Shown here: one piece after another, positions 1-8,538 of the stretch | How the letters are laid out: every line of letters starts with the position of its first letter | Numbering within the stretch: position 1 is the first letter of the stretch | From: Terriglobia bacterium | GTDB lineage: Bacteria > Acidobacteriota > Terriglobia > JAIQFV01 | Direction: 5' to 3' | DNA: 64,000 nucleotides | Assembly: GCA_020072965.1 (NCBI GenBank) | Contig: JAIQFY010000020.1 | Location: forward strand, 1 to 64,000 | Translations under genes and position numbers: made by a program | The notes under the pieces: generated by a model | Seen by the model: only the letters and a program-made list of their open reading frames with translations | Databases searched by the model: none | What the model was told of the DNA's origin: nothing

Positions 1-48
1 TTGAATCTTCATGGCCCGCTCCATCGCGCGCTCCGGGTAGAGCTTCAT
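1..48 (-). CDS. transposase, N-terminal fragment at window edge
   Basis: Only the first 16 codons lie in the window, reading leftward out of it: MKLYPERAMERAMKIQ. A strong ribosome binding site (AGGAGG, about 8 nt before the ATG) supports a real start. The MERAMK.Q opening resembles the start of helix-turn-helix plus integrase-core transposases filed under the ISNCY type, recalled from family knowledge rather than searched. The terminal sequence of the element should lie in the AT-richer DNA just to the right, but I could not identify an inverted repeat. Confidence 0.5.
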   Translation of the reverse strand, partial: MKLYPERAMERAMKIQ

Positions 49-657
49 GTCTTCCTCCTGACAAAAGCCCCACCTTACGCCGCTTCGAGCGGACACTTCA
101 TTTGCTATTTACACCGGACATATCATGTGCTAACGACAGAAATATTTCTCGATTCTTGTGCTCTGCTCCCAACTTGTGCTATATGTGACAAAGTTCTTGG
201 GGATAGCATTCTTGGGGTAGCATTCGCAAATCACCTGACGCACTCAAACCTGGTCACACACAAATTCGGAGTATTAGTTCCTCCAAATTTTCCCCACCTG
301 GACCAATCTGAATCGCTGGCTGTGGTTGAGCGAAGGGTATCTGACGCGACCGTATGAGCATGAAAAGCCGGGCGGTTTCAGATGGCCATCTAGAATGAAG
401 CAAAAGTGGGTCAGATCCTTTCCAACTCTTGTTTAGAAAAAAGCTCTTGGGGTCGAAGAGCCTTTGGGGTCAAGTCTATTTTATTTTCATGTGCAGACCG
501 CATACGCCTCGTGATGGGATAGAAATAGGGCTGTCCTTAACTAATTCGTGCAGGTGAGAGGCCCCCTTAGTGGAGGCAGCGCTGACTATTCCATTGTTTT
601 GCAAAAGTTGTTTTTACTAATGCAGTGCGCACATTTGGGACAATTTCGGAGGGAAGG
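49..657. other. intergenic region right of transposase
   Basis: No supportable gene. The stretch is visibly more AT-rich than the rest of the window and probably contains the right end of the insertion sequence whose transposase starts at position 48. An open frame covering 1-357 on the plus strand has low-complexity, unrecognisable protein and no ribosome binding site. Confidence 0.5.
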
Positions 658-2013
658 ATGAAGGAAGCGCCGGCACCATCTGCAAACCCAGACACAATCG
701 ATCTCCAAGTCAAGGACCTTGTCGCGCGAATGACGGGAATCAGTGATGCGCATAGTATCGACACGTCGAAATCGGTGATTGAATTAATGGATTCGCTCAA
801 AATCCTCGAATTCAGGGAGATTCTCGAAAGGATCTTCCGAGTGTTTATTTCAGACGACGAATGGCTTGGCTTCCGGTCAATCGATCAGTTAATGGGTTTT
901 ATAAACAGCAAACAAGCTCCTTTAAGGACGTCGCCGAGCAGCGCGGCCAGACAACACGAGACCATGCAAACACGGATGAGCTCGTCTGGGTCTCGAGGAT
1001 GGTCGCTCACTCCATCGGGTATATTATACGACGAGATGGAGATCGGGATGCCCTTCACTGGGTTGAACAATCTTTGTGAAGGCCCCCTGCTACAACGCGT
1101 CGGCGACCTCCGATGGAACCAACTTAGCGCGCTTTGTGGGGTTCCCAGCAAAGAGCTTGCCGACAGTGACGGGCAACGACTTTACTCCACATTCTTCTAT
1201 GTCGAGATTGCCTTCCCTGAAGATCGGCCAATGGCATCTTATGGAGAAAATGATCGAATAAAGTTTTTGTGCACGATGAAGAGGTTTGGCTACTCAATGC
1301 TTGATGGTGTGACTTACCTTATGATGCCTGGGGACTCGTCGGAAACGAGCGCTCCTCCCTTTGGGGGGATCGAGGGTGCGGTGGCGGCAGGGATCCCCGC
1401 GGTGCGCCTCTCGAATATCTTTGTCATGCAGTTTGCAGGGGCCGAGTGGCTCAAGAAATCCCGACCTGCGAACCCTGGATTTGAACGGATCCCTGAGAGT
1501 GCGTTGGCGCCGGACTCGTATACTGCCGTGAAACAGGCCGAGAAAGATGGTTATTTTGCTCCTCCAGGGAAAACTTACATTCCTATGACCAGGGGGCCCG
1601 TCAAAATCGAATATCGACTGGTGCCCGATCGGGATCTCAATGGCGCGGGTCTAGTATACTTTGCCAACTACCCGGTCTTTCTCGACATAGGCGAGCGTCC
1701 AGTACTTGGATCGGCAGAATTCCCCCTCTCGGAGGACCTGATCAATCGGCGCACGATTGTCCGTCGTAAGAGCGCATATCTGAACAATGCTTCAGCACGC
1801 GACGTCTTGGACATCGAGGTCGAGCCTTGGATTGAAAATCCATTTCTGACAGGCCATCCGTCCCCCGAGATGGCGCCTATCCGATTGTTTATTAATTGCA
1901 GGATGTATCGTAGGTCGGATCATCGGCTCATGATGGTCTCCACCGCAGAGAAAATAATCTTCAGCAGGCCGATGGAGGAGGTTCCCTTCTTCTCAAGACT
2001 TTCCGGCGCATAA
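658..2013 (+). CDS. acyl carrier protein fused to LnmK-like double hot-dog acyltransferase/decarboxylase
   Basis: A 451-residue protein. Residues 1-80 look like an acyl carrier protein: a helical segment containing LMDSLKILEF, where the DSL serine would carry phosphopantetheine. From about residue 120 the sequence matches the LnmK / Pnap_2097 type of biosynthetic protein (for example MPFTGLNNLCEGPLLQRVGD), a double hot-dog fold. In leinamycin synthesis, LnmK loads and decarboxylates methylmalonyl groups to give propionyl-ACP. The ATG at 658 is chosen over an in-frame GTG at 625 because GGAGGG sits 5 nt before it. No polyketide synthase is adjacent, so the product is unknown. The gene stands alone next to a transposase and may be transferred. 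The family call is from memory of motifs. Confidence 0.6.
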   Translation: MKEAPAPSANPDTIDLQVKDLVARMTGISDAHSIDTSKSVIELMDSLKILEFREILERIFRVFISDDEWLGFRSIDQLMGFINSKQAPLRTSPSSAARQHETMQTRMSSSGSRGWSLTPSGILYDEMEIGMPFTGLNNLCEGPLLQRVGDLRWNQLSALCGVPSKELADSDGQRLYSTFFYVEIAFPEDRPMASYGENDRIKFLCTMKRFGYSMLDGVTYLMMPGDSSETSAPPFGGIEGAVAAGIPAVRLSNIFVMQFAGAEWLKKSRPANPGFERIPESALAPDSYTAVKQAEKDGYFAPPGKTYIPMTRGPVKIEYRLVPDRDLNGAGLVYFANYPVFLDIGERPVLGSAEFPLSEDLINRRTIVRRKSAYLNNASARDVLDIEVEPWIENPFLTGHPSPEMAPIRLFINCRMYRRSDHRLMMVSTAEKIIFSRPMEEVPFFSRLSGA

Positions 2014-2090
2014 TTGGGGACGCAACAATCCTCCCGCCAGCCTGACATCTCATTGGAAAGCAGAATAAAGGATTGGGGTCGTATCTTCGT

Positions 2091-2208
2091 GGGCTGTTGC
2101 TCAAACCCGAGAGCGCCCGGTGAGGGCACCGGGCCTACAACATGACCAAATGATTCGGCGTGGTAGGCCGGGTCCCCCGACCCGGCGATTAGATTTGAGC
2201 AACAGCCC
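2091..2208. repeat. 118-bp element with 15-bp terminal inverted repeats
   Basis: The ends are perfect inverted repeats, GGGCTGTTGCTCAAA at 2091-2105 and TTTGAGCAACAGCCC at 2194-2208. The inside holds further GC-rich palindromes around gtaggccgggt. One end (gtgagcaacagcccgtcccg) recurs at about 39755-39775 behind a similar palindromic stretch, so it is a dispersed family, MITE-like or REP-like. No coding capacity. Confidence 0.6.
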
Positions 2209-2818
2209 GTTTGCATTCTGCATTTCAGCGGCATGATATGGTTTCGGTCGAGTTTTCCCCTGAGTACGATCAACCGTTTCCCCTGATGGAGTTTCCAAGG
2301 GGAGAACGTTGCCGTCATCTGCGCAGGTGCATGTTATCACACCACCGCGGCGGGGGTTCGGGCCGGTAGCACGGGCTAGTTGACCATCTCTCCCCCCGAC
2401 GCCGGTTCTAAGAAAGGGTGGAGAAAGACAAGCAGTTAGCCAAGCTCTTCCATCCAACCATATCCCAATTGAAGATTGCAAAGACACGACCCCATTCATA
2501 CGGGAGTTGATCGGTCCTGAGGGTGCCGAGGACGTGCAAGGCGGAAGACTGCAGAACAACATTTTCCTCGAAGACAAGATTGTGCAAATCGAAATGTGAA
2601 GCACTGAGGCGGCCTCGCATCGTTAGAGCACAACCAATGAGCTGCTCTGGTAGCCCCGGTCCGCCCGCGGCGTCCGCCATTGTTGCTGGCGGATTGTGGC
2701 GGGGGTTTTTGCGGGAGGTATACTAAAAACCCAGTTGGGACCCTCGCGCCTCCCGATCCTGCCTTTACAAAATCGACCGTGTAACGATATTCTACAAGAG
2801 CACCTGAACGTTGCCTGG
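2209..2818. other. intergenic region before the tRNA
   Basis: Several overlapping open frames run through it on both strands, but none has a recognisable protein, a ribosome binding site or gene-like composition. I see nothing I can name here. Confidence 0.5.
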
Positions 2819-2895
2819 GCGCGTGTAGCTCAGCTGGATAGAGCAGCGGTTTCCTAAACCGTTGGTCGGCGGTTCAAGTCCGTCCACGCGCACCA
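2819..2895 (+). tRNA. tRNA-Arg (anticodon CCT)
   Basis: A full cloverleaf can be drawn. The acceptor stem is GCGCGTG at 2819-2825 with CACGCGC at 2885-2891, and the D-arm is GCTC AGCTGGATA GAGC. The anticodon stem GCGGT/ACCGT encloses the loop TTCCTAA, giving anticodon CCT, which reads AGG (Arg). The T-arm contains GGTTCAAGTCC, followed by discriminator A and an encoded CCA at 2893-2895. Confidence 0.95.
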
Positions 2896-2898
2896 ACA

Positions 2899-2982
2899 CG
2901 CCGCCAAAGGCGGCGAAATTCCAAAATCCAAACGCCAAAATCCAAATAAAGACCAAAATCCAAATCCCAAATTGCAATGAAC
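2899..2982. repeat. hairpin and degenerate AATCCAAA tandem repeat after the tRNA
   Basis: CGCCGCC-AAA-GGCGGCG (2899-2915) forms a 7-bp stem directly after the tRNA but has no T run, so termination is uncertain. It is followed by repeated variants of CCAAAATCCAAA. The reverse-complement style of this repeat (attgcggatttgg) recurs near 23250, 42090 and 43890, so it is a dispersed low-complexity family. Confidence 0.55.
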
Positions 2983-3036
2983 GGTTTAGGATCTCAGCAA
3001 AAGATGTGAAGTTCTTAAGGCTCGACGAGAAGAGGA

Positions 3037-3549
3037 ATGAAACTGGAGACCGATTTAACTACGATCAAGGAATTGGCTGATCGGAGGGATGATGAGAACT
3101 GGCGCTTCCGGTCCTTTCTGAAGCACGGCCGCATCAGCTCCCGGGCGGTCGATTCCATGACGCATGAACTCAATCAAGAGGTGTCGTCTCTCATTGATTG
3201 TACCCAGTGCGCCTATTGCTGCAAAGTATTGCGACCCAGCTTGAGCTCCAAGGACATCCGTGTTCTGGCAAAGGCGCTCGGCAAGTCGGTTGAGGAAGTC
3301 CAGGCACAGTTCCTGGTCAAGGGGGAGGGGCCGGGAGAGTTTCAATTCAATCAACTGCCTTGTCCCCTCTTGAAGGACAACCGATGCAGCGTATACGATC
3401 ATCGACCGGAACAGTGCCGGTCGTTTCCTCATCTCCACAAGAAGAGAGTCACATCCCGCCTGTGGGGCATCATTGTGAATTACTCACTCTGCCCCATCGT
3501 CTTTAATGTCTACGAGCAGCTTAAGCAGAGAATGAATTGGCGGGGGTGA
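3037..3549 (+). CDS. YkgJ-family cysteine cluster protein
   Basis: A 170-residue protein with the cysteine pattern of the YkgJ / CxxCxxCC family of putative zinc- or iron-chelating proteins. CTQCAYCCKVL lies near residue 55, CPLLKDNRCSVYDHRPEQCR near residues 109-128, and a final Cys follows in YSLCPI. Length is normal for a family with no settled biochemical role. It is a lone gene between the tRNA and a repeat field. The ATG at 3037 has only a weak purine-rich region upstream (gaagagga). Confidence 0.8.
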   Translation: MKLETDLTTIKELADRRDDENWRFRSFLKHGRISSRAVDSMTHELNQEVSSLIDCTQCAYCCKVLRPSLSSKDIRVLAKALGKSVEEVQAQFLVKGEGPGEFQFNQLPCPLLKDNRCSVYDHRPEQCRSFPHLHKKRVTSRLWGIIVNYSLCPIVFNVYEQLKQRMNWRG

Positions 3550-3710
3550 TTGGGGAGCCATCCGGCCATTGCGGGTGCATCTCTCATTTTCATGTTCTGT
3601 CGCCCCCCCCAGCGGGGCTGGGGTCAAAAGGAGACGGGTGAACCCAGGGTTGCGCGCTCCCGCTGAGCGCATCCGCGTCAACCTGAGACCGGAGTAACGA
3701 GCGGTCCATA

Positions 3711-4506
3711 ATCCCCCCGGCGGAAGCCGGGGGATGATTCAGGTACAGCCTACAGCAGCGATCCCATTTTCATTATCTCCCCTCCCCCCATCCCGCGAAG
3801 CGGGATGGGGGGAGGGGAGTTTATTTTTGGAGCCTGTGTTTGTGGGCTGGACTTGAACTTTCCCCCAGCTTCCGCTGGGGGAATTCGACAGAACCGTCCT
3901 CCTCCCCCTTTAAAATCAATCCTCTCTAGGTTGACGCATATGCGCTGAGCGGGATCGCTCCACCCTGGGCTACTCTATTGCGCCCCGTTGGGACTGGGAG
4001 GGATGGCGCATCTTCGGATATTTTTGTTCCATATGATTTCACATTCATGTTCTGTCGGCACGCCAGAGGGACTCTCCCATTTTCTGTCATGGGTACTCGA
4101 AAGACGATTCTCCTCATCCTATGGAGGCGATTTTCTTTCTGCCGACCCGACGGCGTGGAAATCGATCGTTCGCTCGTGAATCGTTCGCACCAACCAAGCC
4201 TCGAATCCCACCACCGGTAGGTGGTGGAAGGTTCAAGTACGACCTACCGAACGCCCGAGCCCGACATAAGAATTCCACCAGCGGGAGCTGGTGGATCGTT
4301 CATGTCCCACCTTCTGCCCGGCGGGAGGGGCAGAGAGGGCTCGCGTGTTCCACTCATCTAGTGTGTAGTTTTCTTCTCGGAGCGATGAGGTATCGCCCTG
4401 TAGGTGGAACCTGAACGATCCCCCAACTTCCGTTGGGGGAATTGAGGTACGGTGGGGCGTCGGTCCAAGTAGGCAGATTCTGAAGAATCGCCCAACTTCT
4501 GTTGGG
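3711..4506. repeat. field of related stem-loop elements with 4-nt loops
   Basis: Short hairpins of one design recur at 3711-3735, 3861-3882, 4208-4227, 4274-4295, 4419-4440 and 4491-4506. Examples are TCCCCCAGC-TTCC-GCTGGGGGA, CCACCACC-GGTA-GGTGGTGG, TCCACCAGC-GGGA-GCTGGTGGA and TCCCCCAAC-TTCC-GTTGGGGGA. Stem bases differ between copies but pairing is kept, and flanks share gaatt and gttcaagt/gatcgttca. This is a REP-like family. Open frames across it give repetitive PPTEVG-type peptides and are not genes. Confidence 0.75.
3777..3819 (+). terminator. perfect 20-bp hairpin followed by T-rich DNA
   Basis: Positions 3777-3796 and 3800-3819 are perfectly complementary (20 bp) around a GAA loop, and tttattttt follows. 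It has the form of an intrinsic terminator for the plus strand and could end transcription from the YkgJ gene. It also lies within a palindromic repeat field, so it may belong to that family. Confidence 0.5.
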
Positions 4507-4560
4507 GGGATTATCACGACAGGTGAGTTTGGCAGGAGGCCTTAATTCTGAACGCGGTTT

Positions 4561-6114
4561 CTAATTCCAGTGCTTCGAGTGCCACCAGATTTTCTGCAGG
4601 TCGAACAGGGCTCCGCGGCAGAGATAGATCGGGGTGTTCTCCTCACCCATGCCGAATCGTTCATTGTGCTCGAATGCCTGCCATGCGGCACAATTGTCCT
4701 GGACATCTTCACGGCTCCACTGGAGGACAATGAGATTCTTGTAGTGCTCTTTGGGCGGACCCCAGTACCAGTGATTCTGGTGGCGGGAGTAAGCCTCGGG
4801 CAGGCCGTAGCGAGGGCCAAACAAGTTGATCGCTCCGGCCTCGCCGTAGTTGCCCGTGAAGATACCGGTCTGGGCGCGCTCATCCGGCGGCAGCGAGTTG
4901 TAAATCCGGGCAACTTCACCCACCATCTCCGGCCAACCAAACTGGTCGCCCATGGGCTGCGGCAGAAGACCCTCGTGGTGTACCTCCACCTTGCGCGGCT
5001 TGAACCCAATCGCCTCCTCATAGGCGAGGAACCGCTCCGGCTGTAGCATCCACGTTGCCAGTGGGATTGTCGGAACAGCTCCAAGGAGAATGATGGCAAC
5101 CACCCCAGCCCTGGCCCACCTCGAGCGCGCCGCCTGCCACCTCTCTATCGCGACTGCGCCGGCAGCAAAGAGCATGGGATAGATGGGGAAAAGGTAGTAG
5201 TTCTTGGCGTGCGCGATCTCCATGCTCGCGAAAAACATGAGGAAGGTCAGGCCGAGCACTCGCCAGCGGGCCTGCTTGAGGAACGAGATGAGCCCGAGGA
5301 GCCACAATGGGAAGAGGATGGGATGCATGGCGATGATCTGTTCCCTGGTGAACGCCAGCGGGCCCAGAGCAACGTTTTTCCCCTCGCGGCGTACGTTCTC
5401 GAGATCTTCCAGCGTAGGAAAATGATGCCGAACCTGCCAGATCACATTCGGCAGGAACAGCGCTATGGCGATGGCCCCCGCGATCCAGAGCCAAGGCTTG
5501 AGCAGTTCGCGGCGATGTCGCGTTGCGAGGAGGGCGACGGTGACTGCGAATCCGAAGAACAGCGTGGAATGCTTGTTCTCGAGACCGAGGCCGGCGAGGA
5601 CGCCGAACCACACCCACAGCCGCGAGTCGCCGGTGCGTAGGATGCGAGCGACTACAAGAACACAGCCCATCCAGAAGAGCGGTTCGAAGGCGTTCATGGT
5701 CAAGAGGCTGTCCATCGCCAGCACACCGGGGCACAGGAGTACGGCCAGCCCGGTCAGGAACTGGGCAAATCGTCCGGCCCCCAACTCCCGTGCGATCAGG
5801 ATAGATAGAGCAACAAGCGCGGTGCCCGCCAGCGCCGGCAGGATGCGCAAGGCTGCCAGCGAACCGCCCATCCACAGCGCAATCCTGGCGTACAAGCCAA
5901 CCAGCGGCGCACAGTCCACGTATCCCCAATCGAGGTGCCGCGCCAGATCCAGGTAGTACAGCTCATCGCGGAAGTAACCGTAATGCCTGACGCTGGTGAA
6001 GAGGTGGAGAAGGAGCTTGGCTGCGCATAGGGCGATCACAAGGCCCGCGGCGACAGGGGAAAGCTCCTCCTCTGAGCCGGTGAAACGGGGTTGAGCACCG
6101 ACAACGTTGACCAT
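4561..6114 (-). CDS. glycosyltransferase family 39 (ArnT/PMT-like) membrane protein
   Basis: A polytopic membrane protein of about 517 residues of the dolichyl-phosphate-mannose mannosyltransferase type, which moves sugars from polyprenyl-phosphate donors to proteins or lipids on the outer face of the inner membrane. The N-terminal signature HYGYFRDELYYLDLARHL, followed by WGYVDCAPLVG, is characteristic, with the acidic pair (DE) in the first periplasmic loop. About ten hydrophobic segments follow and the C-terminal third is soluble. The frame stays open upstream to 6336, but that extension is low-complexity and non-hydrophobic, so I prefer the ATG at 6114 (MVNVVGAQ). Its ribosome binding site is weak. 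The acceptor is unknown. Confidence 0.75.
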   Translation of the reverse strand: MVNVVGAQPRFTGSEEELSPVAAGLVIALCAAKLLLHLFTSVRHYGYFRDELYYLDLARHLDWGYVDCAPLVGLYARIALWMGGSLAALRILPALAGTALVALSILIARELGAGRFAQFLTGLAVLLCPGVLAMDSLLTMNAFEPLFWMGCVLVVARILRTGDSRLWVWFGVLAGLGLENKHSTLFFGFAVTVALLATRHRRELLKPWLWIAGAIAIALFLPNVIWQVRHHFPTLEDLENVRREGKNVALGPLAFTREQIIAMHPILFPLWLLGLISFLKQARWRVLGLTFLMFFASMEIAHAKNYYLFPIYPMLFAAGAVAIERWQAARSRWARAGVVAIILLGAVPTIPLATWMLQPERFLAYEEAIGFKPRKVEVHHEGLLPQPMGDQFGWPEMVGEVARIYNSLPPDERAQTGIFTGNYGEAGAINLFGPRYGLPEAYSRHQNHWYWGPPKEHYKNLIVLQWSREDVQDNCAAWQAFEHNERFGMGEENTPIYLCRGALFDLQKIWWHSKHWN

Positions 6115-6971
6115 GGCGGGAATCCTGACCCCCCGTTGAATCGAGTTAAAGGGATTTGAAATTGATGCGGCCTCCGGCTTAATCGAAAAATTGTTGTTCT
6201 CGATCTTGAAATCAGAAGCCAGAAGTGGGGCCCCCACTGAAAATCCGGAGCTCGAAGCTACCACACCAGAGAGGGTGTTCTTCCTCTGACTTTTGAATTT
6301 TTCCGTCGCGGCTGATGACTCCGGCAGCATTGACATTAAAGGTCGAACTCTTGGTGCACAGACCTATCAAGTCAGAATCGGACGTTACTTAATTACGGTC
6401 GCTCGGGCCCAGAAGTTTCCCACAGGCGGGACCTGTAGCTCGGGTCACACCTTGTCGGGCCGATCCATTTGTGAACTACTTGTAGTCTCAGCGCCTGTCC
6501 ACCCAATCCAGGTAAACCCCAGGTGCCATTCCCAGGCTCTTACATATCCCCAACGGATGTCAAATTCAAGGCTGATGCAACCTCGATTTCGAATTGATCG
6601 GGAAGGTCCTTCAGATTGCGCTGGGGCTGGCCGGCTGACGCATTTTCTCGTTTTTTTATTCTGTCTCCGCCTCCAGTGGGGCTTGAATCGTGAGAAAATA
6701 ATCTGACTTGGGCTCCGCGACCTGCCTCGCGGGATTGCTTCACTTTGGGCTATGTTTCGCGGCCCATTTCCCCCCTGTGGAGGTTGCCGGGATGAGCGAG
6801 ACTTTCGCAGGCCGCGGGGTGGATTGTAGACGGGCAGTTGACCTTGCCCGGGAGGGTGACACTCTGTCAAAGATCCCTGGTGATGATGGCAAACCGTAGG
6901 TCGACTCTCAAACGCACACTCCGCTGAATGGGAGTCTGTGCCACCAAATTGAAAAATCCATGGAGTTCCTC
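6115..6971. other. intergenic region between divergent genes
   Basis: No supportable gene. It holds one copy of a dispersed motif around 6715-6790 (ctccgcgacctgcctcgcgggattgc, with ggctatgtttcgcgg). Related versions occur near 3945-3985 and 8295-8345, so it belongs to another palindromic repeat family. Promoters for the two divergent neighbours should be here, but I could not place them convincingly. Confidence 0.4.
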
Positions 6972-7655
6972 ATGAAGAGAAAGATCTTTATTCAGAGTAG
7001 CCTCCTATTAGTCCTTTTGCTCGCTGTTGTCTCCGAAGTACTTGCTTTAGATAGTCCGGAGGAACCCCAGCAGGCCATCAATATTCTACGTCGAGTGTCG
7101 GAAACCTATCGAAATCTTAAGAGCTATGAATTGTACGGTGTGATCCGGATGCAGATCGAAGGAATTCCGGACACTTACCTGCGGCCAATCATTGTGACTC
7201 GTGCAGGGACGACAAAGAAGTCGACCGGTGGTTTGACCCCCGCGGTGCAGCCGACGCTTCGAGCTGGGCCTGGAGCATGGGAAGACCGATCCGGCAACGA
7301 AGTTAAGGGACCCCCTTTATCTCCCTTTCCCGGAATGGATTTTTCTCTCGAACGCTTGAGTGAACATGTGAGGACCGCCAAACTCCTGCCCGAGGAGACC
7401 CTCATGGTGGGGGCACAGGATGTCGCCTGTTATGTGATTGAGATCAGGTTTGAACCCAGTTCGCCTCCCAAGGATGGTAAGGATGAGCCTCAGGTGGTCT
7501 GGATTGACAAGGACCGTTTCTTGGTCGTCCGTTTCTTTCAGACGGGAGAAAGTGCTCTGCTAAAGAAAGGGAGGCCCAAGCCAGTCCGGTTTCAATGGAC
7601 GTTGACCTTCAACACCATCAAGCTGAATGAACCCCCTCAGGCAGGGTTACCTTGA
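6972..7655 (+). CDS. secreted protein, possibly LolA/LolB-like fold
   Basis: A 227-residue protein with a clear signal peptide (MKRKIFIQSSLLLVLLLAVV, cleavage near VLA-LD). The mature start AINILRRVSETYRNLKSYEL resembles the opening helix of outer-membrane lipoprotein-sorting (LolA-like) proteins common in Acidobacteria. Later strands (YVIEIRF, VVWIDKDRFLVVRFF) fit an unclosed beta barrel. The ATG at 6972 is chosen over one at 6960 because GGAG lies 6-9 nt before it and the signal peptide then starts normally. Its 3' end overlaps the convergent neighbour by 9 bp. The exact role is unknown. Confidence 0.6.
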   Translation: MKRKIFIQSSLLLVLLLAVVSEVLALDSPEEPQQAINILRRVSETYRNLKSYELYGVIRMQIEGIPDTYLRPIIVTRAGTTKKSTGGLTPAVQPTLRAGPGAWEDRSGNEVKGPPLSPFPGMDFSLERLSEHVRTAKLLPEETLMVGAQDVACYVIEIRFEPSSPPKDGKDEPQVVWIDKDRFLVVRFFQTGESALLKKGRPKPVRFQWTLTFNTIKLNEPPQAGLP

Positions 7656-8213
7656 AAGTGTGGCAGACAACCAATCGCGGACGAAGTTGCGGACCTTGGC
7701 GCCTTCGACGCGACGACGAATCGCATCCATCACCGCCAGTCGAAGATGAGACGGTGAACCCGAGAAACCCACCCAGTAGGGCACGTGAAAATCCAGCGGA
7801 ACCAATTCGGCCCCGATGTCCAGGTCTCTAATCTTGAAGAATCCCCGCGTGAAAACCAGACGGCGAACTCTTTCGACGAGCGCGGCGCGGGCTTGATTCT
7901 CATCGATTCCACGGTGAGGGTGGTTGCGTGTGTCGATCGTGATCAAGCTGCCTGAGTCCGGCATCGAGTCAAACGAGTAAAGATCAAAGTTCCCTCTAAC
8001 GGCATCCAGTCCGAGGATCCTTGCCTCCGTCCGTGAGCGGTTCGTAATGTGTACCCGGAACAGGCGGAAGGGAATATAGATGTCCGCGACGGAGTGGACC
8101 TTCCCAAGTTGCAGGGTCCTGAGCAGGCCGGAGAAGTGTGCGATGGCGTCTTCACGCGTGACGTTGGGTTTGAGAGTCCGGATCGTGGTCATGGGAACCT
8201 GGAGAGATGTCAT
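7647..8213 (-). CDS. conserved hypothetical protein
   Basis: About 188 residues, soluble, with no signal peptide or metal motif. It contains IYIPFRLFRVHITNRS, then GLDAVRGNFDLYSFD, then PYWVGFSG near the C-terminus. I do not recognise the family. The composition (many Arg, Val and Leu) looks like a folded, real protein. An upstream TTG at 8249 is possible, but 8213 is the first ATG and 8190-8192 a further one. It converges on and overlaps the 6972-7655 gene by 9 bp. Confidence 0.55.
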   Translation of the reverse strand: MTSLQVPMTTIRTLKPNVTREDAIAHFSGLLRTLQLGKVHSVADIYIPFRLFRVHITNRSRTEARILGLDAVRGNFDLYSFDSMPDSGSLITIDTRNHPHRGIDENQARAALVERVRRLVFTRGFFKIRDLDIGAELVPLDFHVPYWVGFSGSPSHLRLAVMDAIRRRVEGAKVRNFVRDWLSATLSR

Positions 8214-8497
8214 TCTAAAAGGGAATACGTGGGCCTGCCTTGATCCCAATCTGTCGCCCCCTTCGGGGGGCTCAATCGCATCTTAATTTCGTTGGCCTCG
8301 GGCTCCGCTGCGCTCCACCCGGGGCTATCCGCCTCCGGCGGACCGTCCCTCGGAGACTGGATAAAAATGCGGGAATCAGAGGCATTGTGTGATGCCTACT
8401 TGGAGACACCATGAGAAATCTATTTCGAATCCTGGATCCTTCATGGCGATCTTTGAGTCTCTCGCGGTCAAATCCTGAAATAACCCGCGCTCAATTT

Positions 8498-8534
8498 ACA
8501 AAGAAAACAAGAAGTAACGACTGAAGTCGTTACT
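8498..8534 (-). terminator. intrinsic terminator after the sodium symporter gene
   Basis: On the minus strand, the hairpin AGTAACGAC-TTCA-GTCGTTACT (8513-8534) is followed by a T-rich run (tcttgttttcttt). It begins 5 nt after the stop of the 8539-10251 gene. Confidence 0.6.
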
Positions 8535-8538
8535 ACTC

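Noticed and set aside
1-357. 118-codon plus-strand open frame
   Set aside because: Overlaps the start and ribosome binding site of the minus-strand transposase. The protein looks random and no start signal is present.
2819-2895. tRNA-Arg as an integration site of a genomic island
   Set aside because: No integrase gene and no direct repeat of the tRNA 3' end were noticed in the window.
4233-4517. Small open frame with PPTEVG repeats
   Set aside because: Encoded by the palindromic repeat copies themselves.
5018-5929. 303-codon minus-strand open frame
   Set aside because: Overlaps the glycosyltransferase gene in another frame. Arg/His/Pro-rich shadow sequence.
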